A stretch of 16,609 bases of DNA from Rickettsiales bacterium (GTDB lineage: Bacteria; Pseudomonadota; Alphaproteobacteria; Rickettsiales; UBA3002). Below the pieces are notes generated by a model. It was given only the letters and a program-made list of their open reading frames with translations, searched no databases and was not told the DNA's origin. A program made the translations under genes and the position numbers. Positions 1-7,022 of this stretch are shown here, piece by piece. Numbering within the stretch: position 1 is the stretch's first letter; the number at the start of each line of letters is the position of its first letter. The stretch is from the NCBI GenBank assembly GCA_021300075.1, contig JAJTIB010000131.1, positions 1-16,609 of the forward strand. Reading direction: 5' to 3'.

Positions 1-139
1 AGACCATTGCCCGTTCAATCATGGGTTTGATCCAATCGAGCTTTTTGGGGCCGGTCGCAAAAAATAACAACACAGCCACTGCCAGAAGCACCAGCGCGAC
101 GAAGAAAACCTTGAAACCATGCGTAATCAACTTGACCAT
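1..139 (-). CDS. N-terminal fragment of membrane-anchored protein, possibly AsmA/DUF3971-like
   Basis: This open frame runs off the left edge of the window, so only its first 46 residues are visible. It starts with ATG at 139-137. The peptide begins MVKLITHGFKVFFVALVLLA and continues as one hydrophobic segment (residues about 10-29), followed by a short charged stretch (GPKKLDWIKPMIERAM). That pattern is a single N-terminal membrane anchor with the rest probably periplasmic. A large AsmA/YhdP-like (DUF3971) protein next to glnE and bcp is a context I recall from other alphaproteobacteria, and the anchor would fit it, but no diagnostic domain lies inside the window. The gene is divergent from glnE with only 31 bp between the start codons. 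I see no strong Shine-Dalgarno sequence. An in-frame GTG at 154-152 is an alternative start. Confidence 0.55.
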   Translation of the reverse strand, partial: MVKLITHGFKVFFVALVLLAVAVLLFFATGPKKLDWIKPMIERAMV

Positions 140-170
140 TGGTGCGAGAGTCACTTGAAGTGCGTATATT

Positions 171-3053
171 ATGCTTTTGCGCCACCCTGATACCAGCATC
201 CACCTGCCTCGCGCAAGCCGTGAAAGCGATGCCGCGCGCTGTCTTGAAACTCTGCCTGCGGAAATAATGGCAGGATTATCCAGTCCAGATGCCCGCGCCC
301 TGCTCTCGGCCAGTGCCGGTAATGCGCCCTATCTGGCGCGGCTCATCAACAAATATCCGGAGGTATTGTTGCGTACCCTGACGCAGGGCTATGACAGCGA
401 AACCCAATCTCTGCTTGCGGGATTGCGGGCCATTTCGCCCGAACTGGCGACGAGTGATTTGATGCGCGAACTGCGCCAGAAGAAAGCGCAGATTGCGCTT
501 GCCGTGGCACTTGGCGACATTGCCGGAAAAATGCCACTGATGGCGGTGACGCGGGCTTTGTCGGAACTGGCGGAAGTGAGCGTGCAACTAGCACTCGACC
601 ATCTGCTGCGCCAGGCGGCGCTGCGCGGTGAATTTACACCAAAAGATGCGGCAAAACCGGCGGCTGATAGTGGTATCATTATTCTCGGCATGGGGAAGCT
701 CGGAGCGTATGAGCTTAATTATTCCAGCGATATTGACCTCATTATTCTCTATGAAGAAGAAGCCCTGCCCTATCATGGCCCGCGCAACAAACAACATTTC
801 ATGACAAAAATCGCGCAAGACCTCACGACCATCCTGCAGGAGCGCACGGCGGATGGCTATGTCTTCCGGACAGATTTACGCCTGCGTCCTGATCCCATGT
901 CCACCCCTCCGGCAGTGACGGTGGGATCGGCGCTCACCTATTACGAAACCGTTGGGCAGAACTGGGAACGCGCGGCGATGATTAAAGCGCGGCAGATTGC
1001 GGGTGACATGGCGGCGGGCAGGCGATTTTTAAGTGAACTCGTACCCTATATCTGGCGCAAGAATCTCGATTTTGCGACCATCGCAGATATCCATTCAATC
1101 AAGCGGCAGATGAATGTTTCCCATGGCAAGCATATCATGCTCTCTGGCCACCATATTAAAACCGGCGCGGGCGGCATCCGTGAAATTGAGTTTTTTGTTC
1201 AGACCCAGCAGCTTGTCTGGGGTGGACGCATTCCCACCCTGCGCGTTCGCGGCACGCTTGAAGCCCTCGACAGGCTGGTCGAGGCCGAACAGATAGCGCC
1301 TGAAACCCGCGATATACTCGCCTCGCATTATCAGTATCTGCGCGTGCTCGAACACCGACTGCAGATGCGGGACGACGCACAGACTCATCTTCTTCCCGAA
1401 ACCGATGCCGGACTTGAGGAACTCAGAGTGTTTCTCGGTTATGATTCACGCGAACAATTTGAGGAGACCTGTCTGCGCGTACTCGGGCAGGTGCATCAGA
1501 TTTATTCAGATTCAATGCGCGGGTCCGAGCCCCTCGCGGTCGATGGTAACCTTGTCTTTACCGGAGTTGAGGCCGACCCTGAAACCCTCGAAACCCTGCG
1601 GCGCATGGGCTATATTGAGGTGCAGCGCATCTCTGATATTATTCAAGGCTGGCATCGCGGTCATCGTCGCTCGACCCGCAGTAAACGCTCTCGCCAGGTC
1701 CTGACCGAGCTGGTACCCGCTTTGCTCATAGCACTAAGCAAGACTGCCCAACCCGACACCGCATTTTTTCATTTCGATGATTTTCTGGGCACGATTCCCT
1801 CGGGCGCGCAGATTTTCACGCTGTTCAATACGCGCCTGGAGCTACTTGATCTGCTTGCCGATATTTTAGGTTCAGCCCCAGCACTGGGCGATACGCTCAG
1901 CAAAGACCCTGGCCTTCTGGAAAGTGTACTTGAAACGGATTTCTTTCTGCCGCTTCCTGATAAAAAGGCTCTCGCCGCGCAACTTCACGCGCGCATCGCC
2001 TACACCCAGAATTACGAGCAAAGGCTTGGATATCTGCGGCTTTACAATAATGAAAAGCGGTTTCAGGCCGGGGTGCATCTGCTCAAGAAACTCGCGCGGC
2101 CAGGGGATGTTGGACGATTCTTAAGTGAACTGGCGGATGTGCTGCTGGCAGCAACGATGGACAGTGTGCTGAGTGAATATGCTCGCGACATCCCCGAATC
2201 GCGGCATCTACCCTTTGCAGTGCTGGCGCTTGGAAAGCTCGGGGCTGAGGAGATGACCTTCGGCTCCGACCTTGACCTTGTACTCATTTATGATGACGCG
2301 GGAGATACGGCCTCTGACCTGCGGCTGCACGCCCAGCGCATGAGCCAACGCCTCATCAGCGCACTCACCCTTCTCACCCGCGAGGGGCGGCTGTTTGAGG
2401 TCGATACGCGCCTTCGTCCAGGCGGAGCGGACGGGCCGCTTGCCGTCAGCATTCATGCGTTTGACGATTATTTCACCAATTCTGCCTGGACCTATGAGCA
2501 CATGGCACTGACCAAGGCTCGCGTTATCGCCCCACAATCGCTTGAATTCGGGGCGCGCGTTGAGGCCGTTGTCTCCAGACATATTACGAAACAGCGCGAG
2601 GAAACAGCGCTGCGCCTTGACGTCGGCGAGATGCGCGAGCGCATCGCCCGTGAACACGCGACGCGCAATCCCTGGCATCTCAAACACATGCGCGGTGGGC
2701 TGGTAGATATTGAATTTATCGCCCAGTATCTCTGTCTGCGCGAAGCGGCAGCACATCCTGCTATCTGGCAGCGCCAGGCTGAAGGTATTTTCGCCGAAGC
2801 CTTCCTGTTGAAAATTTTAACGAAAGATGCCGCTGGTGATTTAATTCAGGGAAAACAGTTTCTCTCTGATTTATTGAGCTACTTGCGTTTATGCTGGCCG
2901 GAGGGCATTATCACCGACGATGCGCCCGAGGGTCTTAAACGTCTGCTGGTACGAGTGATGAATGTGCAGGATTTTACCGCCCTCAAAACCCGACTGATTC
3001 AAGTCGAAACCCAAGTCCGCACCCAGTTTGATAGAATCTTAACAAAAAGCTAG
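171..3053 (+). CDS. glnE: Bifunctional glutamine synthetase adenylyltransferase/adenylyl-removing enzyme
   Basis: GlnE controls glutamine synthetase in the cytoplasm by attaching AMP to it and removing it again, in response to PII and glutamine. The 960-residue length is normal for the family (E. coli about 946). Both nucleotidyltransferase halves are visible. The N-terminal removase half has GMGKLGAYELNYSSDIDL around residues 173-190, with the acidic pair D187/D189. The C-terminal adenylylase half has ALGKLGAEEMTFGSDLDL around 686-703, with D700/D702. Each is followed by its partner motif (GAGGIREIEFFVQ near 335, RGGLVDIEFIAQ near 840). ATG 171 gives the longest frame, and GAAG at 157-160 could serve as ribosome site; M33 is a fallback start. 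TATATT directly abuts the ATG, so the true promoter and start need mapping. bcp follows after 10 bp. Confidence 0.97.
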   Translation: MLLRHPDTSIHLPRASRESDAARCLETLPAEIMAGLSSPDARALLSASAGNAPYLARLINKYPEVLLRTLTQGYDSETQSLLAGLRAISPELATSDLMRELRQKKAQIALAVALGDIAGKMPLMAVTRALSELAEVSVQLALDHLLRQAALRGEFTPKDAAKPAADSGIIILGMGKLGAYELNYSSDIDLIILYEEEALPYHGPRNKQHFMTKIAQDLTTILQERTADGYVFRTDLRLRPDPMSTPPAVTVGSALTYYETVGQNWERAAMIKARQIAGDMAAGRRFLSELVPYIWRKNLDFATIADIHSIKRQMNVSHGKHIMLSGHHIKTGAGGIREIEFFVQTQQLVWGGRIPTLRVRGTLEALDRLVEAEQIAPETRDILASHYQYLRVLEHRLQMRDDAQTHLLPETDAGLEELRVFLGYDSREQFEETCLRVLGQVHQIYSDSMRGSEPLAVDGNLVFTGVEADPETLETLRRMGYIEVQRISDIIQGWHRGHRRSTRSKRSRQVLTELVPALLIALSKTAQPDTAFFHFDDFLGTIPSGAQIFTLFNTRLELLDLLADILGSAPALGDTLSKDPGLLESVLETDFFLPLPDKKALAAQLHARIAYTQNYEQRLGYLRLYNNEKRFQAGVHLLKKLARPGDVGRFLSELADVLLAATMDSVLSEYARDIPESRHLPFAVLALGKLGAEEMTFGSDLDLVLIYDDAGDTASDLRLHAQRMSQRLISALTLLTREGRLFEVDTRLRPGGADGPLAVSIHAFDDYFTNSAWTYEHMALTKARVIAPQSLEFGARVEAVVSRHITKQREETALRLDVGEMRERIAREHATRNPWHLKHMRGGLVDIEFIAQYLCLREAAAHPAIWQRQAEGIFAEAFLLKILTKDAAGDLIQGKQFLSDLLSYLRLCWPEGIITDDAPEGLKRLLVRVMNVQDFTALKTRLIQVETQVRTQFDRILTKS

Positions 3054-3063
3054 GAGCCAAGCC

Positions 3064-3564
3064 ATGACCAAAGCCGCAAAGAAAACCAAAGACACCTCCT
3101 TAAGCGCAGGCGACAAAGCGCCGGATTTTACTCTGCCCACCGATGGTGGTGATTCGGTAACGCTTGCCAGCTTCAAGGGCAAAAAAAATGTCGTCCTTTA
3201 TTTCTATCCGAAGGACGACACCCCCGGCTGCACCATCGAGGCCAAAGATTTCGCGGCGCTTACGCCTGAATTCGCCAAAGCCGATACCGTGATTATTGGT
3301 CTTTCCAAAGATCCGGTCAAAAGCCACGATAAATTCAAGGCAAAATATTGTTTGCCCTTTACCCTTGCATCTGATGCTGAGGATGAAGTCTGCGAAAATT
3401 ACGGTGTCTGGGTAGAAAAAAGCATGTATGGCAAGACCTACATGGGTATTAACCGCGCCACATTTCTGATTGATAAAAAGGGCGTGATTGCAAAAATATG
3501 GCCAAAAGTTCAGGTTGACGGCCATGCAGCAGAAGTGCTGGAAGCCACCTCATCCCTGAAGTAG
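3064..3564 (+). CDS. bcp: Peroxiredoxin, BCP/PrxQ type
   Basis: This is a 166-residue thiol peroxidase of the AhpC/TSA family that reduces hydrogen peroxide and organic peroxides in the cytoplasm. The active-site block TPGCT has the peroxidatic cysteine at C56 with T53 nearby. The conserved YGVWVEKSMYGKTYMGINR segment follows, with the active-site arginine at R131. In many family members a resolving cysteine sits five residues after the first; here that position is K61. The remaining cysteines are C96 and C110, so the protein may work as a 1-Cys enzyme or use an unusual partner thiol. AGGAG at 3052-3056, overlapping the glnE stop codon, is a good ribosome site 7 bp before the ATG, so bcp is probably co-transcribed and translationally coupled with glnE. 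Its last 15 bp overlap the end of the sirtuin gene on the opposite strand. Confidence 0.95.
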   Translation: MTKAAKKTKDTSLSAGDKAPDFTLPTDGGDSVTLASFKGKKNVVLYFYPKDDTPGCTIEAKDFAALTPEFAKADTVIIGLSKDPVKSHDKFKAKYCLPFTLASDAEDEVCENYGVWVEKSMYGKTYMGINRATFLIDKKGVIAKIWPKVQVDGHAAEVLEATSSLK

Positions 3565-4266
3565 TTCCGCTACAAAAGCTGGAACTAATTCACTCGCAAG
3601 GCCATAGCGGCGTTCTGCGAATAAGCTCATGCCAAGCGAAGGCTCGAGATTCAACTCAACCGTATGTGCGTCAGCCGCTGCGGCCTCGGCCACAAATCCC
3701 GCCGCCGGATAGACATTACCCGAAGTGCCAATCGATACAAAAATATCTGCCTGCGCCAGTGCGCGGGTAATCGTCGTCATCCCGAAAGGCATTTCGCCAA
3801 ACCAAACGATATGGGGACGCCGGTTTCCCTCAGCCGATAAATCCCCTAAGCATTCTGTCACCGCATGCGTCCTAATACAACGGGCCTTCATCAGCTCCCC
3901 ATGCATATGGATAAACTGGAACCCCATACCCGCTGTGACGTTTTGCAAAGCACGATCATGCAGATCATCCACATTCTGTGTTACCAGTAAGAAATTTCCC
4001 CGCCACTGCGCGGCCAATAGAGCCAAAGCATGATGGGCAGCGTTGGGTGCAACCTCGCGCAATTGCCGCCGCCGCTGATTGTAAAACTCCTGAACGAGGC
4101 CAGGATTTCTTGCAAAAGCCTCCGGTGTTGCCACTTCTTCAACTCGATGGCCACACCAAAGCCCATCCGCATCACGAAACGTGGCCAGCCCAGACTCTGC
4201 AGAAATCCCCGCGCCGGTCAAAATAACAATATTTTTACTATCCACAGCCCGATTGCCCTGCTTCAT
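3550..4266 (-). CDS. cobB: NAD-dependent protein deacylase, CobB-type sirtuin
   Basis: The protein removes acyl groups from lysines in proteins using NAD. Visible motifs are GAGISAESG (residues 18-26, NAD binding), TQNVDDLH (96-103), HMHGE with catalytic H122, the FGEMP segment (156-160), and GTSGNVYPAAG (180-190). Y62 and R65 in FYNQRRRQL match the pair that gives class III sirtuins (SIRT5, E. coli CobB) activity on succinyl- and malonyl-lysine. The zinc module looks degenerate: only C130 and C139 are found between the catalytic histidine and RRPHIVWFGEMP, where relatives carry four cysteines. Length (238) is normal. The ATG at 4266-4264 has no clear ribosome site; a GTG at residue 8 is an alternative. 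The gene is convergent with bcp and divergent from dadA with a 37-bp gap. Confidence 0.93.
   Translation of the reverse strand: MKQGNRAVDSKNIVILTGAGISAESGLATFRDADGLWCGHRVEEVATPEAFARNPGLVQEFYNQRRRQLREVAPNAAHHALALLAAQWRGNFLLVTQNVDDLHDRALQNVTAGMGFQFIHMHGELMKARCIRTHAVTECLGDLSAEGNRRPHIVWFGEMPFGMTTITRALAQADIFVSIGTSGNVYPAAGFVAEAAAADAHTVELNLEPSLGMSLFAERRYGLASELVPAFVAELLQG
3562..3587. terminator. Hairpin at the convergent bcp/sirtuin gene ends
   Basis: TAGTTCC at 3562-3568 pairs with GGAACTA at 3581-3587, and the stem continues with GCT/AGC after a one-base bulge, leaving an ACAAA loop. It begins at the bcp stop codon and lies inside the sirtuin coding end. No run of T follows on either strand, so a classic rho-independent terminator is not shown. 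It could slow polymerase or protect the bcp 3' end. Confidence 0.3.
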
Positions 4267-4298
4267 GAAGTTGCTGTATAGCTATTATCACAGCGGAG
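4253..4298 (+). promoter_or_regulatory. Candidate promoter and ribosome site for dadA
   Basis: TTGCCC at 4253-4258 and TATAGC at 4277-4282 are separated by 18 bp and resemble -35/-10 boxes. GGAG at 4295-4298 lies 5 bp before the dadA ATG and decides its start. The -35 box lies within the start of the divergent sirtuin gene. The promoter match is weak; the ribosome site is solid. Confidence 0.3.
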
Positions 4299-4303
4299 CT
4301 TCT

Positions 4304-5563
4304 ATGAAAATCTGTATTCTGGGTGCGGGAATAACCGGCGTAACGACTGCCTACCAGCTCGCCCGCCGTGGCCATGACGTGACCGTCCTCGAACGCCAGC
4401 CCGAGGCGGCAAAAGAATGTTCCTTCGCGAATGGCGGCCAGCTTTCCTATTCTCACGCCGAACCTTGGGCTAACCCAAATGTTTTCCCAAAGCTCCTGCG
4501 CTGGATGTGGCAGGACGACGCGCCACTGGTTTTCCGTCTGCGCGCTGATCCGCATCTCATCCGCTGGGGCATTTTGTTCCTCATGAACTGCCTGCCCGCG
4601 CGCGCGCGTAACCATTCGGAGGCGCTGCTGCGCCTTGGGCTTTACAGCAAAGCAAAAATGGATGAGCTGATAAAAGAAACCGGTCTTGAGTTTGATTTTC
4701 TCGATCGTGGCATCTTGCATGTTTTTTCGTCGCAGAAAGATTTTGATCACGCAAAGCGCCAGGCGGAATTTCAATCGAATCTGGGCTGCAACGAACAGGT
4801 GATGTCATTAGAAGAAGCTATTCGCAAAGAGCCCGCCCTTGCTCATGCCAGCAAAAAACTCTATGGCGCGGTCTTTTCACCGCTTGATGCTTCAGGCGAC
4901 ATTCACATTTTCACCCAGAAACTCGCCGAACTTTGCGCTACTAAATTCAGCGTCAAATTCAAATATGATCTAGCCATTCGTCATCTGCATAAGGCGGGGG
5001 GGAAAATCTCGCATATCGAAACGTCGCAAGGCTACTTAAGCGAGTTTGACGCCTACGTCATGAGTCTGGGCGCTTACAGCCCTATCCATCTGCGCCAGAT
5101 TGGCCTTTATGTCCCGATTTATCCAATGAAAGGCTACAGCATCACTTTTCCTGCGAATGGTTTTACGCCTACCATCAGTATTACGGACGAAGAGAAAAAA
5201 GTCGTCTATAGCCGCCTTGGCAATCGCATCCGCGCCGCTGGCACGGCTGAGTTTGCCGGCTATAATCATGACATCCGCAAAGTTCGCGTAGATGCCATTA
5301 TCCGTGGGGCTGCCGCGCTATTTCCCAAAGCAGATTTAAGCAACCCCGAACAATGGGCCTGTCTGCGCCCTTCCACCCCCGACGGCCCGCCGATGGTTGG
5401 TGCAACGCCCATAAGCAACCTATTCATGAATACGGGCCACGGCACTCTGGGTTGGACACAGGCAGCAGGTTCGGCGCGTTTGCTAGCAGATGTGATCGAT
5501 AAAATACCGACTGAAATTCCTCTGACTGGGCTTGAGATCAGTCGCAATCTAATCCGAATCTAA
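4304..5563 (+). CDS. dadA: D-amino acid dehydrogenase small subunit, FAD-dependent
   Basis: DadA is a membrane-associated flavoenzyme that oxidises D-amino acids, mainly D-alanine, to the keto acid and ammonia and passes electrons to the respiratory chain. The N-terminus MKICILGAGITGVTTAYQLA carries the FAD-binding GAGITG turn (residues 7-12), ending at E30, which would bind the adenosine ribose. The central YPMKGYSITFP and the C-terminal block with LRPSTPDGPPMVGATP and NTGHGTLGWTQAAGS are hallmarks of DadA. The frame is open upstream to 4181, but the ATG at 4304 has the ribosome site and places the dinucleotide fold right at the start, giving 419 residues, as expected. No alanine racemase gene lies nearby. 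The stop codon abuts the ATG of the following hydrolase gene, so the two are very probably one operon. Confidence 0.92.
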   Translation: MKICILGAGITGVTTAYQLARRGHDVTVLERQPEAAKECSFANGGQLSYSHAEPWANPNVFPKLLRWMWQDDAPLVFRLRADPHLIRWGILFLMNCLPARARNHSEALLRLGLYSKAKMDELIKETGLEFDFLDRGILHVFSSQKDFDHAKRQAEFQSNLGCNEQVMSLEEAIRKEPALAHASKKLYGAVFSPLDASGDIHIFTQKLAELCATKFSVKFKYDLAIRHLHKAGGKISHIETSQGYLSEFDAYVMSLGAYSPIHLRQIGLYVPIYPMKGYSITFPANGFTPTISITDEEKKVVYSRLGNRIRAAGTAEFAGYNHDIRKVRVDAIIRGAAALFPKADLSNPEQWACLRPSTPDGPPMVGATPISNLFMNTGHGTLGWTQAAGSARLLADVIDKIPTEIPLTGLEISRNLIRI

Positions 5564-6475
5564 ATGGATTTCACCCGTCACAGTATAAGCCTCAAAACGC
5601 CAGACGGAAAAGCCACACGCCAACTTGTTTTTTACGATTACGGCTCGCCGATGGCGAGTGAAACCGTAATCTGCGTCCATGGTCTCACCCGAAACGCGCG
5701 GGATTTTGATTTGCTCGCCGAGGCGCTGGTGCAGCAAGGCCAGCGGCGTGTTCTGACGCTGAGCATGGCCGGACGGGGCGAAAGCGATCGCTTCAGCGAT
5801 CCCCACCATTACCATTACGGCACGTATGTACAGGATTGTCTGGCGGTCATGGATAATTTTCATCTGCGTCAAGTGGATTGGGTGGGTACGTCCATGGGCG
5901 GCATTATCGGGATGATGATTGCGGCAAATTATCCTGCCCGCATCCGTAAGCTGGTCCTGAATGATATTGGCAGTTTTTTGAGTAAAGACGCACTGTCGCG
6001 TATTTACCATTATGTCGGCGCGCTGCCCGAAGTCTTCGCCAGCCGTGCGGCTGCTGAACATTACCTGCGCGAGAATTTTGCACCCTGGGGCATCACCCAT
6101 GAGGCGCTATGGGAGCGGTTATTCGCCACCAGTTTCGACGAGCGCCCCGACGGAACCTGGCGTTATCTTTGCGACCCGGCGATTGCCGTACCTTTGCGCG
6201 CTGCGAGTGAAAATTTTGCTAACATCGAGGATGTAAGCCTCGCCGCTATCTGGAACGAGGTAAAGATTCCTACCCTCATTCTGCGCGGCGAAATCTCGGA
6301 TATTCTCGCCGCTGATACGGTCAGCGCCATGTGCAAATCGCATGTCAAGGCGGAAGCAGCGACCATTAAAGGCGTCGGCCATGCGCCCGCTTTAATGGAA
6401 GATTCTCAGATTCAAATTGTGGTTAACTGGCTACTGCGCGACAGCATGATGCGTGTTGCTGCCGCTGGGATTTAA
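5564..6475 (+). CDS. Alpha/beta hydrolase
   Basis: The 303-residue protein is a cytoplasmic alpha/beta-fold hydrolase. It shows the oxyanion-hole HG (residues 39-40 in VICVHGLTRNARDF), the nucleophile elbow GTSMGG with S110, the acid D246 in RGEISDIL and the catalytic histidine H273 in GVGHAPALM. GRGESD (70-75) is also typical of esterase/lipase-like members. The substrate cannot be read from the sequence. The ATG follows the dadA stop codon directly (TAAATG) and has no obvious ribosome site of its own, so it probably depends on translational coupling with dadA. Its own stop codon overlaps the next ATG by one base, continuing the tight operon. Confidence 0.9.
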   Translation: MDFTRHSISLKTPDGKATRQLVFYDYGSPMASETVICVHGLTRNARDFDLLAEALVQQGQRRVLTLSMAGRGESDRFSDPHHYHYGTYVQDCLAVMDNFHLRQVDWVGTSMGGIIGMMIAANYPARIRKLVLNDIGSFLSKDALSRIYHYVGALPEVFASRAAAEHYLRENFAPWGITHEALWERLFATSFDERPDGTWRYLCDPAIAVPLRAASENFANIEDVSLAAIWNEVKIPTLILRGEISDILAADTVSAMCKSHVKAEAATIKGVGHAPALMEDSQIQIVVNWLLRDSMMRVAAAGI

Positions 6476-6738
6476 TGCTATATTTGAAAGCTATGGACAG
6501 CACCCGTTCAGCCAACAGCAATAATCCTTTTATCCGTGCAGCGTCGCAGCTTGCGGCCACCGGTGCGGTTACTCGTCCTGAATCAAAAATTGAGATGCGG
6601 GCAACCCGCGCTGTTCGTGCCGTCATTAACCACTTCCCAGACGAAAGTGAACTGGGTGAAATGATCCGCCATGCGATCACTGCGCTCGGGCGCGGCCTGT
6701 ACTGGGATCGTGGATCGATTGTCAATATTGTGGTGTAA
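6475..6738 (+). CDS. Conserved-looking small protein of unknown function
   Basis: I do not recognise this 87-residue protein. It starts at an ATG overlapping the hydrolase stop by one base (TAATG), with GGGA four bases upstream. M7 (6493) is an alternative start, and the sequence from there looks more protein-like. It has no signal peptide, membrane segment or cysteine. After a Ser/Asn-rich start it is mostly predicted helix: PFIRAASQLAATGAV, then an Arg-rich stretch EMRATRAVRAV, then FPDESELGEMIRHAITAL, ending in a short WDRGSIVNIVV tail. Codon use resembles that of the neighbours and the frame is tightly linked to the operon, so it is probably a real gene. The function is open. Confidence 0.7.
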   Translation: MLYLKAMDSTRSANSNNPFIRAASQLAATGAVTRPESKIEMRATRAVRAVINHFPDESELGEMIRHAITALGRGLYWDRGSIVNIVV

Positions 6739-6745
6739 ATTTTTT

Positions 6746-6775
6746 GTCATCGCTAGGCGAAGCCGAAACAATCCA
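6746..6775 (+). repeat. REP-like repeat, left copy
   Basis: The sequence starts GTCATCGC, has a small TCGC-TAG-GCGA hairpin and ends CAATCCA. It resembles the widespread bacterial repeat that begins GTCATTGCGAGGAGCGAAGCG and ends GGCAATCCA. This resemblance is from memory, not from a search. It lies inverted with respect to the copy at 6922-6954. Confidence 0.5.
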
Positions 6776-6800
6776 TCTTCAATCACTTATAGTCAATTGC

Positions 6801-6826
6801 ATAAATAATTACACATAATTATTTAT
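6801..6826. repeat. Perfect AT-rich inverted repeat
   Basis: ATAAATAATTA (6801-6811) and TAATTATTTAT (6816-6826) are perfect 11-bp arms around a CACA loop. Every base pair is A-T, unlike the surrounding DNA. It is part of the composite repeat region and could be a protein-binding or cruciform-prone site. Confidence 0.8.
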
Positions 6827-6849
6827 ACGTCTCGCTCGCTACGCGGCGC

Positions 6850-6877
6850 AAAACCGCCGTTTACGGCGGACGGTTTT
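6850..6877. terminator. Terminator-like hairpin, possibly bidirectional
   Basis: AAAACCG (6850-6856) pairs with CGGTTTT (6871-6877), with further CCG/CGG pairing inside. The A-run before and T-run after would suit rho-independent termination from either side. It would end the dadA operon. The run of only four T makes efficiency uncertain. Confidence 0.45.
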
Positions 6878-6880
6878 GAT

Positions 6881-6912
6881 ACTCACTTGTGCAATAAATT
6901 GCTCACGTGAGT
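6881..6912. repeat. Imperfect palindrome
   Basis: ACTCAC (6881-6886) pairs with GTGAGT (6907-6912). Inside, GTGCAAT (6889-6895) pairs with ATTGC-CAC across an AA centre, with small bulges. It directly follows the terminator-like hairpin and precedes the right REP-like copy. Confidence 0.55.
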
Positions 6913-6921
6913 AAAAGGGGC

Positions 6922-6954
6922 TGGATTGCCGCGTCGCTGCGCTCCTTGTGAATG
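6922..6954 (-). repeat. REP-like repeat, right copy
   Basis: The plus strand reads TGGATTGCCGCGTCGCTGCG and ends CCTTGTGAATGA. Its complement therefore ends GCGACGCGGCAATCCA, which closely resembles the common alphaproteobacterial/rickettsial intergenic repeat of that type as I remember it. It faces the copy at 6746-6775. Confidence 0.55.
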
Positions 6955-7003
6955 ATAAAAACACCCTCCACATTGCGAGCGGATAAAATCAGTGCTAAGT
7001 TGC

Positions 7004-7018
7004 CCTCTTTAAGAGAGG
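7004..7018 (+). promoter_or_regulatory. Ribosome site of gcdH inside a small hairpin
   Basis: AGAGG (7014-7018), 4 bp before the ATG, is the ribosome site and fixes the start at 7023. It can pair with CCTCT at 7004-7008 over a five-base loop. The stem is short, so regulation by it is only a possibility. Confidence 0.4.
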
Positions 7019-7022
7019 ATAT

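Larger units (their letters stand above)
6739..7022. other. 284-bp non-coding stretch rich in inverted repeats
   Basis: No convincing gene is present here. The stretch holds an inverted pair of REP-like sequences (6746-6775 and 6922-6954) bracketing an AT-rich perfect palindrome (6801-6826), a terminator-like hairpin (6850-6877) and an imperfect palindrome (6881-6912). The last 60 bp should carry the promoter and ribosome site of the following gene; TTGCGA at 6973-6978 and TAAGTT at 6996-7001, 17 bp apart, is the best promoter guess I can offer. Confidence 0.7.

Noticed and set aside
132..170. TTGACC and TATATT as a promoter for glnE
   Set aside because: The spacing is 27 bp, far from the 16-18 bp needed, and the -10-like box abuts the start codon.
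15..203. 62-residue open frame on the minus strand at the left edge
   Set aside because: A different minus-strand frame starting at 139 gives a convincing membrane anchor; this one overlaps the glnE start and has no such features.
2208..2756. 182-residue open frame on the minus strand
   Set aside because: It lies antisense to the conserved C-terminal half of glnE and its composition looks like a frame shadow.
4181..4303. Upstream extension of the dadA frame giving a 460-residue protein
   Set aside because: The extra 41 residues precede the FAD-binding strand, overlap the divergent sirtuin gene and lack a ribosome site; GGAG before 4304 supports the shorter protein.
5549..6100. 183-residue open frame on the minus strand
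   Set aside because: It lies antisense to the alpha/beta hydrolase, whose catalytic triad and fold motifs are intact.
6801..6826. AT-rich palindrome as a replication origin
   Set aside because: There are no DnaA-box clusters or origin genes nearby; a single palindrome inside a repeat-rich gap is better explained as part of a repeat element.
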